DNA from: Armatimonadota bacterium
GTDB lineage: Bacteria; Armatimonadota; Armatimonadia; Armatimonadales; Armatimonadaceae
Length of the DNA stretch: 7,082 nt
Direction of reading: 5' to 3'
NCBI GenBank assembly: GCA_030833025.1
Contig: JAURHZ010000122.1
Span: forward strand, 1 to 7,082
The position numbers and the translations under genes were made by a program. Shown piece by piece: positions 1 to 6,051 of the stretch. The first letter of the stretch is position 1. Each line of letters begins with the position of its first letter. The notes under the pieces were generated by a model. The model searched no databases. It saw nothing but the letters and a program-made list of their open reading frames with translations, and was not told the DNA's origin.

Positions 1-1734
1 GATGTCTACGTTGTTATCACGGATGCTGAAGAGCTCGGGCTTCTGGGAGCCAAGGCGTGGTTCGCATCCGATGAAGCCAAGAAATTAGGAAAAGGCGTCA
101 TTGTCAACGTAGAGGCTAGGGGATCTAGCGGTCCGGTCTTTATGTTTGAAACAGGGAGCAAAAACCGTCGACTAGTGGAGCATCTCAGTCAGGCCACGTC
201 CTATCCTGCTGCGTCATCGCTGATGTACAACCTCTACAAGCTTCTTCCTAACGATACGGACATGACCGTAGCAAAGGCATCGGGATGGAACTTTCTAAAC
301 CTTGCGATGGTGGCAAGCTGGCAGAGCTATCACACTGCGCGTGACACGCCGGCAAATCTAAGTCTTACGAGCTTGCAGCATTACGGTGAATACCTGCTGC
401 CATTACTGGATAGACTTGGAAATTCGCCACTTGGAGAAGTCCTGGATACCGATGGCGATGTCTCAGATGCTGTCTACTTCGATATCGCAGGAAGGTATAT
501 GTTGGTTGTACCGCAGACCTATGTGTGGCCGGTGGTTGGCGTGTGCGGGGTGCTGTTTGTCCTGGCGGCGTTGTTGTGTCTGAGTGACCCATTGAAGCTG
601 CGGGGCTGGCTCGTCAGCGCAGTGGCTGTCCCAGCATTTGCCGCCGCGATGTTCTTTGGTGTACGGTTTGTCGTACCCTTTTTGTTGCCATCCGATGTAA
701 GTGCTCCGTGGGAAATGCCTTATTCAGCGATGTGGGTTGCAGGTGGCGCGCTCATAACCGTTTTCTCGGTCGCAGTCGCGGCATTTAGATGGGTCTCGAC
801 GACACCCGTTGGCAGAGCTGGAACGCTTGGTGTTGCTTGCTACTGGCTTGCAATAAGTATCACGGCCGCAGCATATATGCCCGGAGCATCCTACTTGACC
901 GTAATACCCGTTATTACGCTGGTGCTGGCTGTTTTGCTTTGGCGCATTCCTGTCCTCGCTGGATTGTTCATCAGTGCGGTGCCTGTCGTATGGATGTCAT
1001 TGGTGGTTGGTCTGTTCCTGTTGATGGGCCCCAAGCTACTTCCAGAGCTAAGCGTAGTCACAGTTTTGCTTGCTGCGACGCTCGCGCCCCTCGCACGCGC
1101 CTGTCGTGGCATTTTTGAGTCAGTAGCCGGTCTGGGTGCAATTGCATGCGTAGTGGCTCTCCTAGTGTTTCCAAAGGCCCTTCCAACGGGTGAACAGACT
1201 TCTGGACTGGCATATTGGAGCGACACAGACATCGGAAAAGCGGCTTGGCTGTCCTCAGACAGGATTCTTTCGGGCTTTGAGGGTAGTTCGGTGTCATTGA
1301 AGCCAGTGTTGGAGGATGGTCGAAAGTACGTTCCAGATTGGGGATGGCAGGTACTAGCGACATCAGCACAACCTGTGGGAGCCAGTGAGATTGGGGACGT
1401 GGTTCGTAACGGGGATGTCTGGACGCTTGTGGTGCCAGATGGTTGCCGCGAGGTGTATTTGTCAACTGAGGGTAAGTTGGCGATCAATGTCAATGGCACA
1501 GATGTTACCGATAGTGCGTTCTGCCGGGTTATTGTTCCGGCTCGACAGCGCATTTATGTGCGCAAGCGCTCAACGGGGTCGGTACCGCTGCGTGTTCATT
1601 ACATTCATGATGGTCTGCCGAAGGAGGCAGGTATTCGGAAGGCCGGTTGGCTTCCTTCACCGGTGATGGTGCGTGGTGGAATCGGACTTAAGACGGATGT
1701 CAGGATTTACACATTTGGGATGCTGTTGAACTAA
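1..1734 (+). CDS. M28-family membrane zinc metallopeptidase, 3' part (5' end outside window)
   Basis: The reading frame is open from base 1, so the gene starts upstream; the ATG at 142 lies inside the peptidase domain and is not the start. Visible residues 1-120 are the end of an M28 (aminopeptidase Y/Ap1-like) catalytic domain: DAEELGLLGA at 8-17 carries the catalytic Glu10 and zinc ligand Glu11, NVEARG at 36-41 gives Glu38 as the next ligand, and YHTARDTPANLS at 110-121 gives His111. The first His/Asp ligands lie before the window. Residues about 175-393 (nt 520-1180) are very hydrophobic, with roughly seven to nine membrane helices. A soluble domain of about 180 residues follows. This order (M28 domain, multi-pass membrane region, C-terminal soluble domain) resembles the ERMP1/FXNA and vacuolar membrane protease group. 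It probably cleaves peptides or N-terminal residues at the membrane; the substrate is unknown. It ends 30 bases before a terminator hairpin shared with the convergent operon. Confidence 0.9.
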   Translation, partial: DVYVVITDAEELGLLGAKAWFASDEAKKLGKGVIVNVEARGSSGPVFMFETGSKNRRLVEHLSQATSYPAASSLMYNLYKLLPNDTDMTVAKASGWNFLNLAMVASWQSYHTARDTPANLSLTSLQHYGEYLLPLLDRLGNSPLGEVLDTDGDVSDAVYFDIAGRYMLVVPQTYVWPVVGVCGVLFVLAALLCLSDPLKLRGWLVSAVAVPAFAAAMFFGVRFVVPFLLPSDVSAPWEMPYSAMWVAGGALITVFSVAVAAFRWVSTTPVGRAGTLGVACYWLAISITAAAYMPGASYLTVIPVITLVLAVLLWRIPVLAGLFISAVPVVWMSLVVGLFLLMGPKLLPELSVVTVLLAATLAPLARACRGIFESVAGLGAIACVVALLVFPKALPTGEQTSGLAYWSDTDIGKAAWLSSDRILSGFEGSSVSLKPVLEDGRKYVPDWGWQVLATSAQPVGASEIGDVVRNGDVWTLVVPDGCREVYLSTEGKLAINVNGTDVTDSAFCRVIVPARQRIYVRKRSTGSVPLRVHYIHDGLPKEAGIRKAGWLPSPVMVRGGIGLKTDVRIYTFGMLLN

Positions 1735-1756
1735 TCGGCTTGGCGAACAGATTGGC

Positions 1757-1793
1757 AAAAAAAACACCCCTGCTGCGCTAGCAGCAGGGGTGT
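1757..1793 (-). terminator. Rho-independent terminator of the minus-strand pilin operon (convergent junction)
   Basis: A perfect 13-bp inverted repeat (1764-1776 with 1781-1793) encloses a 4-base GCTA loop. On the minus strand it is followed by eight T (plus-strand A run 1757-1764), the classic intrinsic terminator. The stem begins five bases after the stop codon of the small membrane protein gene. On the plus strand the stem is followed only by CGAGTTT, so for the M28 peptidase gene it would be a weaker terminator, though the hairpin may still protect both 3' ends. Confidence 0.9.
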
Positions 1794-1798
1794 CGAGT

Positions 1799-2020
1799 TT
1801 AGTTACCCTTGCGGGATGCTTTGTCCCGTTCAATCAGTGCATTGAGTTCCTTCTGGAATTCAGCTGGATTCTTCTCCATCATCGATGTGTCCAAATCCGT
1901 CTTCATCCGGCCTTGAGCTGCTGTACGACCAGCGGTACCGCGCCAAAAGAAGATGCCGGCTCCAATCACAACAGCCGCAATAATTGCGATTACGACTATT
2001 GGGTTGACTTCCTGCTTCAT
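1799..2020 (-). CDS. Small single-pass membrane protein, downstream partner of the pseudopilin
   Basis: This 73-residue protein has a short N-terminus (MKQEVNP), one strongly hydrophobic helix at about residues 8-26 (IVVIAIIAAVVIGAGIFFW), and a charged, probably helical tail with many Lys, Glu, Asp and Arg. There is no signal-peptidase site, so it is probably a signal-anchored inner-membrane protein; the topology is not clear. The ATG is preceded by AGGTGAG at good spacing and lies eight bases after the pseudopilin stop, so the two genes are almost certainly cotranscribed, and an intrinsic terminator follows the stop at once. I cannot assign a family. The helix followed by a charged tail would suit a small accessory or assembly factor of a pilus or secretion system, but that is inferred from position only. 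Confidence 0.75.
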   Translation of the reverse strand: MKQEVNPIVVIAIIAAVVIGAGIFFWRGTAGRTAAQGRMKTDLDTSMMEKNPAEFQKELNALIERDKASRKGN

Positions 2021-2028
2021 GATCTCAC

Positions 2029-2814
2029 CTACTGATTCATCGGAGCCATAACAAAACGAACAAGCTCAAGGAACTTGGCTTGCTTGAACTTGGCATGTCC
2101 ATCAGCATGAACTGCAAGCGTTGCACCTAAAGCCTCTTGACCCGTTCCGCCAAATGCACGTGGAACAACCGCGGCATCGGTAACACCAGCGTGTGCACCG
2201 TAGGAGTTACAGAATGCGATGATGGACTCGGATGGGCGGCCAACAGCTGCCGATGACTGTCCAGCGATGTAGTAATCTTGCGGATTACCCGTGTTGTATG
2301 GAGCGCCTAGCAGTGGACCCAGCAAGCGGACAAAGAGCTCTAGTGGTGTCATACGTGGGGACACAGCAGCTCCAATTCCACCGTATGCATATCCGTACGA
2401 GCCAAACGCATTCAGAGGACCGGCTGCATCAACGACAACCTTGTCTGCCTGAAGTGTTGGGCATGCGAACACGCCGTAATTCTTTACATATGGTTGGAGC
2501 GCCGCTTCAATAAAGAGTCCACGGGTTCCGTTCAGGTTTGGAGGACCAGCAGACATGCCTTGGGACAACCCGGTAGCATCGTTGTTATTACGTCCATCTT
2601 GCATCAACCATGGGAAGACTTCATCGTAGTCCTGAACATACATTAATGTTCCAAGACCAATCTGCTTAAGGTTGCTAAGACAGGTTGTCTTGCGAGCTTG
2701 CTCACGAGCACGGGCAAACACTGGGAAAAGGATTGCAGCCAGAATCGCAATGATGGCAATTACTACCAGCAGTTCAATCAGTGTGAAAGCTGCCGGGGAT
2801 TTTCGCGTATTCAA
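2029..2814 (-). CDS. Type II secretion/type IV pilus-like pseudopilin (prepilin N-methylation domain, H-x-DG C-terminus)
   Basis: The protein has 261 residues. Residues 1-9 are a short basic leader and residues 10-30 the hydrophobic prepilin helix beginning FTLIELLVVIA. Prepilin peptidase should cut between Ala9 and Phe10, leaving Phe1 (N-methylated) and Glu5 in the mature protein. Ala instead of the usual Gly at -1 is less common. After the helix come PVFARAREQAR and CLSNLKQIG (Cys45), typical of the DUF1559/pseudopilin G-like proteins of Armatimonadota and Planctomycetota. The C-terminus carries VHADGHAKF (His236-His240), the H-x-DG type motif of this family. The start is TTG at 2814, chosen because a perfect GGAGG stands six bases upstream and the leader begins there. 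Such proteins are processed at the inner membrane and may build a pseudopilus or sit at the cell surface. They occur in many copies per genome, so the exact role of this copy is unknown. Confidence 0.93.
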   Translation of the reverse strand: MNTRKSPAAFTLIELLVVIAIIAILAAILFPVFARAREQARKTTCLSNLKQIGLGTLMYVQDYDEVFPWLMQDGRNNNDATGLSQGMSAGPPNLNGTRGLFIEAALQPYVKNYGVFACPTLQADKVVVDAAGPLNAFGSYGYAYGGIGAAVSPRMTPLELFVRLLGPLLGAPYNTGNPQDYYIAGQSSAAVGRPSESIIAFCNSYGAHAGVTDAAVVPRAFGGTGQEALGATLAVHADGHAKFKQAKFLELVRFVMAPMNQ

Positions 2815-2820
2815 AATAAA

Positions 2821-2825
2821 CCTCC
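2821..2825 (-). promoter_or_regulatory. Strong ribosome binding site deciding a TTG start of the pseudopilin
   Basis: On the minus strand GGAGG is followed by six bases (TTTATT) and then TTG at 2814-2812. No ATG or GTG near it has comparable spacing, and starting at TTG gives the complete short basic prepilin leader. The strong site probably offsets the weak start codon. Confidence 0.8.
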
Positions 2826-2841
2826 GAACTTACATCCCGAC

Positions 2842-2870
2842 TTACCACGTCCGGATGCATCACCTATATA
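2842..2870 (+). promoter_or_regulatory. Candidate sigma70-type promoter for the beta-propeller/isomerase pair
   Basis: TTACCA (2842-2847, four of six matches to TTGACA) and TATATA (2865-2870) are separated by 17 bases. Transcription would start near 2877, leaving a leader of about 64 bases before the ATG at 2941. TATATA is self-complementary and could also act as the -10 for the divergent pseudopilin operon, although I see no good -35 for that direction. This is a consensus match only. Confidence 0.35.
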
Positions 2871-2940
2871 CACCGAAAGGTAACTACTTTCCTTTAAGCG
2901 CACTCTGATGTGTGGGACATCTTCATGGTACATAGGAGAG

Positions 2941-4053
2941 ATGCAGGTACGTCCGGAAACGAAGTGGAAGCGTGATCAGAGCGGTAAGTGGACTCGTGTT
3001 GCTGTGTCATCAAATGCAGTCGCGACAGCATCAGCGCCCGCCCGGGGATCTGTGGTTCAACCTTCCGATATGCCAGGTGTGACGTATCGCGTACGTATTG
3101 GGAAACCACTCGTTGGTCTTGCTGCACGCTTAAAGGTGGCTGCTGTGGCTTCAGGGGCATCCATAGGTATGTACCGTGGACAAGATGTCAAGCCGCTTTG
3201 GCTTTCGACGCCAGCTGTCGTCAAGGGCCTTTCGATGACCCAATCAACTGTTTTGGCATCGCTTGGCGATGGACGCCTGTGTGAATATGAGATTGCATCG
3301 GGTAAACCGAGAAACACATCTCCTGACATTGGCGGCATACCCTTTGGTGCCCCGCTTGCTACCCAGGATGGCTGGGTGGTTACCCTAGAATCAGGTGCCA
3401 TCGTTGCGACGACGGGGCAGCTTTCTCCCAAGTGGCGATTTATTCCTCCCTCTGGAACCTTTGGCTTTCAAAGTTTGCAGAGCATCGGCAGAGGCACTTA
3501 TGTTGTAGGTGAATCGATGCTTTATCGTTTGGATTCTGCATCCGGCCTCGTCAATTGGAGTGCCGAATTAGGCGAGCGTGGCAGTGTGACACCGGCGGTG
3601 ACGGCTGGTCTAGCTGTATCGGCTGCCACGGGTGGGGGAATAACTTGTCTTGATGCCACGACTGGTAAGCTGCGCTGGCGACTTGGACCCGAAGTCACAG
3701 GTAGCGTTTCGTGGTCTGGAATCGCATCCGCTGGTTTACACATCATTGCTGCAACACAGCAGGGGGATGTCATTTGCCTAAATCGCGAGACGGGGCGTTT
3801 CGAGTGGGTCCGAACAGGCATTGGACGTGTGATGTTTCCGCCTATATGTGACGTGAAGCATGGTTGTGCAGTAGTATTTGTCCAGGATACGGATGCTGGT
3901 GTCACAGCAGAAGTACTCGGCCTCGATCTGCGCAGTGGCAGGACGAAATGGCGTGCCCGAGTTGGAAATCTGGATGCAGCGCCGGTACTGACGGGCGACC
4001 GGCTTTGGATAGCATCTTCTACAGGAACACTATATGCCTTCGATTATGGATAA
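2941..4053 (+). CDS. PQQ/BamB-type beta-propeller repeat protein
   Basis: The 370-residue protein starts with a hydrophilic, probably disordered tail (1-45, rich in Ala, Ser and Val after WKRDQSGKW). It then has about seven beta-propeller blades recognisable by the PQQ-like repeat (L-D/N-x-x-[ST]-G-x-x-x-W): YEIASGKPR at 116-124, LDSASGLVNW at 197-206, LDATTGKLRW at 237-246, LNRETGRFEW at 280-289, LDLRSGRTKW at 328-337, and the closing TGTLYAFDYG at 361-370. There is no signal peptide or lipobox, unlike secreted BamB, so a cytoplasmic scaffold or sensor is more likely than an outer-membrane assembly factor. PQQ binding itself is not implied. The start at 2941 was chosen because AGGAG (2934-2938) lies just upstream, though only two bases away. 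An in-frame ATG at 2908 would add 11 residues but lacks a ribosome binding site. The 3' end overlaps the next gene by 20 bases. Function unknown. Confidence 0.85.
   Translation: MQVRPETKWKRDQSGKWTRVAVSSNAVATASAPARGSVVQPSDMPGVTYRVRIGKPLVGLAARLKVAAVASGASIGMYRGQDVKPLWLSTPAVVKGLSMTQSTVLASLGDGRLCEYEIASGKPRNTSPDIGGIPFGAPLATQDGWVVTLESGAIVATTGQLSPKWRFIPPSGTFGFQSLQSIGRGTYVVGESMLYRLDSASGLVNWSAELGERGSVTPAVTAGLAVSAATGGGITCLDATTGKLRWRLGPEVTGSVSWSGIASAGLHIIAATQQGDVICLNRETGRFEWVRTGIGRVMFPPICDVKHGCAVVFVQDTDAGVTAEVLGLDLRSGRTKWRARVGNLDAAPVLTGDRLWIASSTGTLYAFDYG
4023..4027 (+). promoter_or_regulatory. Ribosome binding site inside the propeller gene, deciding the ATG at 4034
   Basis: AGGAA lies six bases before the ATG at 4034. 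The later in-frame ATGs at 4046 and 4055 have no such site, so 4034 is preferred. This places both the site and the start inside the end of the propeller gene, an arrangement typical of translational coupling. Confidence 0.6.
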
Positions 4054-4819
4054 AATGGGTTGCCAAGCCTATACATTCAACCAATTCCCAGTCTTTGAAG
4101 CGATTGAGCTCTGCGCTAAGAGTGGCGCCAAGGTTATCGAGTTCTATCCAGGACAGCGCCTCGGAGGAAACCTTCAGGGTTCACTGGATCAAAATTCATC
4201 CAAGAGCGTTATCAAGGCTGTTCAGGATGCTTGTTCAGCAAATGGTGTAAGGCCGATCGCATTTGGCGTTGCTGGACTTGGACAGAACGAAGCGGAAAAT
4301 CGCAAGCTGTTCGAATTTGTGAAGGCGCTTGGAGCCGAAACAATCACCACAGAACCAGATGCCACTGCTATGGACCTGATTGAAAAGCTCGCTGTTGAGT
4401 ACAACATCAAGGTTGCCATCCATAACCACCCTGGCAGCCCAGCCAATCCAAATTACAAGTACTGGGATCCAAAGTATGTCCTTTCGCTTGTAAAGGATCG
4501 CAGCCCACTCATCGGTGCGTGTGCAGATACGGGCCACTGGGTTCGCAGTAATATCAAGCCTGTTGATGCGATGCGTATTCTGAAGGGCCGTTTGCTTGGA
4601 AGTCACCTCAAGGACCTGAATAAGTTCGGTCCGGGAGCAACGGATGTTCCTTACGGCAACGGTGTATCGGACATCCCGGCTATATTAGAAGAATTTGCAA
4701 AGCAAAAATTCACAGGCCACTTCTCCGTTGAGTATGAAATCAATGGACGCGGTCCTGTCGAAGCCGTCGGACAGTGCATTGGCTACGCCAAGGGATACTG
4801 TGCAGGACGCAAAATCTAA
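4034..4819 (+). CDS. Sugar phosphate isomerase/epimerase-like TIM-barrel protein (AP endonuclease 2/xylose isomerase-like fold)
   Basis: This 261-residue protein has the length of a single TIM barrel. Family motifs appear in order: AIELCAKSGAKVIEFYPG at 23-40, an ITTEP strand end at 104-108, VAIHNHPG at 127-134, LIGACADTGHWVRS at 159-172, LGSHLKDL at 188-195, VPYGNGVSDI at 205-214 and FSVEYE at 230-235. Asp165, His191 and Glu233 match three of the usual four divalent-metal ligands of the IolE/tagatose epimerase group. The fourth, normally Glu at the end of the strand at 127-132, is replaced by His130-Asn131-His132. Members annotated this way are common in Planctomycetota and Armatimonadota, often with a secretion signal; this one has none and is probably cytoplasmic. 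It would isomerise or epimerise a sugar or cyclitol derivative, but the substrate cannot be read from sequence. It overlaps the propeller gene by 20 bases and is followed by a hairpin. Confidence 0.88.
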   Translation: MPSIMDKMGCQAYTFNQFPVFEAIELCAKSGAKVIEFYPGQRLGGNLQGSLDQNSSKSVIKAVQDACSANGVRPIAFGVAGLGQNEAENRKLFEFVKALGAETITTEPDATAMDLIEKLAVEYNIKVAIHNHPGSPANPNYKYWDPKYVLSLVKDRSPLIGACADTGHWVRSNIKPVDAMRILKGRLLGSHLKDLNKFGPGATDVPYGNGVSDIPAILEEFAKQKFTGHFSVEYEINGRGPVEAVGQCIGYAKGYCAGRKI

Positions 4820-4844
4820 ACGGATTGGTGCTGTTTAGTAACAT

Positions 4845-4871
4845 CACCCGGCGGATTACCGCCGGGTGTTT
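4845..4871 (+). terminator. Hairpin, probable terminator after the isomerase-like gene
   Basis: A perfect 10-bp GC-rich stem (CACCCGGCGG 4845-4854 with CCGCCGGGTG 4859-4868) encloses an ATTA loop and is followed by only three T. It starts 25 bases after the stop codon. The short T-tract makes it a weaker intrinsic terminator than the other two in the window. Its T-tract is also part of the candidate gap -35 element. Confidence 0.65.
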
Positions 4872-4897
4872 GCATGTTGGCATCAAATCAGGATAAT
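4869..4897 (+). promoter_or_regulatory. Candidate promoter of gap
   Basis: TTTGCA (4869-4874, four of six to consensus) and GATAAT (4892-4897, five of six) are separated by 17 bases. Transcription would start near 4904 and leave a 5' leader of about 65 bases before the gap start at 4969. It sits directly after the preceding hairpin, where a new transcription unit is expected. Confidence 0.5.
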
Positions 4898-4968
4898 CTT
4901 TCCTTCGGTAGCGGCCTGGCCGATGTTGTCCCGGAGGCGCCTGATCAACTAAGGAATAGGAATTTACA

Positions 4969-5985
4969 ATGCCGGTACGTGTTGGTATCAACGGTTTTGG
5001 GCGGATTGGCCGCCTTAGCTTTAGGGCAATTGTTAACAAGTATGGTCTCGATGGCGATGTGCAGGTTGTCGCGCTTAATGACCTCACGGATGCTGCAACC
5101 AATGCGCATTTGCTCAAGTACGACTCAAACTACGGTCCATTTGATGGAACTGTAGAAGCTGATGGCAACGATCTCGTCGTCAATGGCAAGAAGATTCGTG
5201 TTTTTGCAGAAAAGGACCCAGCTGCGATTCCATGGGGTTCGGAAGATGTCGATATCGTTGTCGAATCAACCGGCTTCTTCACCGATGCGACTAAGGCTGT
5301 TGCGCATCGTCGTGACTCGGTCAAGAAGGTCGTCATTTCCGCTCCAGCGAAGAACGAAGACCTTACTATCGTTCTTGGCGTCAACGATGATGTCTATGAC
5401 CCTGCGGTACACCATGTCATCTCGAATGCTAGCTGTACGACCAACGGTTTGGCTCCAGTCGCAAAGGTTCTCCATGAAAACTGGGGAATTGAAAGCGGCC
5501 TACTGACCACAGTACACGCCTACACAAACTCACAGCGAACGGTAGACACTGCAACCAAGGATCTTCGTGATGCTCGTGCAGCTGCTATGAACATCGTTCC
5601 TGCGGCAACGGGTGCAGCACGTGCTGTCGGACTTGTGATCCCTGCTCTCAAGGGCAAGTTCACGGGAATGGCCTTCCGTGTCCCAACACCTACCGTGTCT
5701 GTTGTTGATTTCACCGCGATGCTTGAAAATGAAGCATCTGTTGATGAAATCAACGCTGCGATGAAGGCAGCTGCTGAGGGTCCTCTCAAGGGTATTCTCC
5801 GCTACACAGAAGAGCCACTTGTTTCCACCGACCTTCGTGGTGACGAGCACAGCTCCATCTTCAGCGCTATCGACACCATCACACTTGGCAAGCACGTCAA
5901 GGTTGTCAGCTGGTATGACAATGAGTGGGGTTATTCCAACCGCATCGCTGACCTTTTGAAGTTCTTGGCTCAAAAAGGCTTTTAG
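4969..5985 (+). CDS. gap: Type I glyceraldehyde-3-phosphate dehydrogenase (NAD-dependent)
   Basis: The enzyme catalyses oxidative phosphorylation of glyceraldehyde 3-phosphate to 1,3-bisphosphoglycerate in the cytoplasm, and the reverse in gluconeogenesis. The 338 residues match the usual length. Residues 1-15 form the Rossmann dinucleotide site (VGINGFGRIGR) and the ALNDLTD segment at 35-41 carries the Asp expected for NAD preference. SNASCTTN at 152-159 holds the catalytic Cys156, and His183 in TVHAYTNSQ is the partner base. VSWYDNEWGYSNR at 313-325 is the conserved C-terminal signature. AGGAA at 4958-4962 stands six bases before the ATG. A candidate promoter lies upstream and a strong terminator follows 13 bases after the stop, so gap may be largely monocistronic. 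One loop, AHRRDSVKK (112-120), differs from the more usual HLxAGAKK form. The next enzyme of the pathway, pgk, lies one gene downstream. Confidence 0.98.
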   Translation: MPVRVGINGFGRIGRLSFRAIVNKYGLDGDVQVVALNDLTDAATNAHLLKYDSNYGPFDGTVEADGNDLVVNGKKIRVFAEKDPAAIPWGSEDVDIVVESTGFFTDATKAVAHRRDSVKKVVISAPAKNEDLTIVLGVNDDVYDPAVHHVISNASCTTNGLAPVAKVLHENWGIESGLLTTVHAYTNSQRTVDTATKDLRDARAAAMNIVPAATGAARAVGLVIPALKGKFTGMAFRVPTPTVSVVDFTAMLENEASVDEINAAMKAAAEGPLKGILRYTEEPLVSTDLRGDEHSSIFSAIDTITLGKHVKVVSWYDNEWGYSNRIADLLKFLAQKGF

Positions 5986-5998
5986 TTTAGGGTAACGC

Positions 5999-6037
5999 GC
6001 CCCCTTCACCCGTTGCCGGGTGAAGGGGGCTTTTTTT
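5999..6037 (+). terminator. Strong Rho-independent terminator after gap
   Basis: A perfect 14-bp stem (5999-6012 with 6017-6030), a TTGC loop, and seven T (6031-6037) follow the gap stop by 13 bases. It is the strongest intrinsic terminator in the window. It ends only four bases before the ribosome binding site of the next gene, so that gene has no room for a separate promoter between them. Confidence 0.95.
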
Positions 6038-6041
6038 ATTT

Positions 6042-6046
6042 GGAGG
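6042..6046 (+). promoter_or_regulatory. Ribosome binding site deciding the ATG at 6052 of the methyltransferase
   Basis: GGAGG lies five bases before the ATG at 6052. It rules out the upstream in-frame TTG at 6013, which falls in the terminator loop and would encode 13 extra residues from the hairpin and T-tract. Confidence 0.85.
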
Positions 6047-6051
6047 GCTTT

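Noticed and set aside
891..1553. Open frame of 220 codons on the minus strand inside the M28 gene
   Set aside because: Its product is rich in Ser, Thr, Pro and Arg with no recognisable motif, and it lies opposite well-supported membrane-protein coding sequence; it is a frame shadow.
142..1734. M28 protein starting at the ATG at 142
   Set aside because: The frame is open to base 1 and the upstream codons encode the conserved DAEELGLLGA and NVEARG peptidase motifs, so the gene begins before the window.
1735..1798. Hairpin as part of a mobile element, attachment site or repeat array
   Set aside because: A single stem with an adjacent T-run between convergent genes is fully explained as a terminator; no second copy, target duplication or transposase was seen.
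2908..2940. Upstream ATG for the propeller protein
   Set aside because: There is no ribosome binding site at usable distance, and the 11 added residues contain the bases that form AGGAG for the ATG at 2941. It remains a minor alternative because that AGGAG is very close to the ATG.
2929..2941. Leaderless promoter (TACATA) for the propeller gene
   Set aside because: TACATA is a poor -10 match and no -35 is visible; the AGGAG site explains initiation better.
5530..6009. Open frame of 159 codons on the minus strand opposite gap
   Set aside because: It starts inside the terminator hairpin and runs antisense to highly conserved gap codons, with no family motif.
6013..6051. Upstream in-frame TTG start for the methyltransferase
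   Set aside because: It would translate the terminator loop, stem and T-tract. The ATG at 6052 has a perfect GGAGG and begins the family signature.
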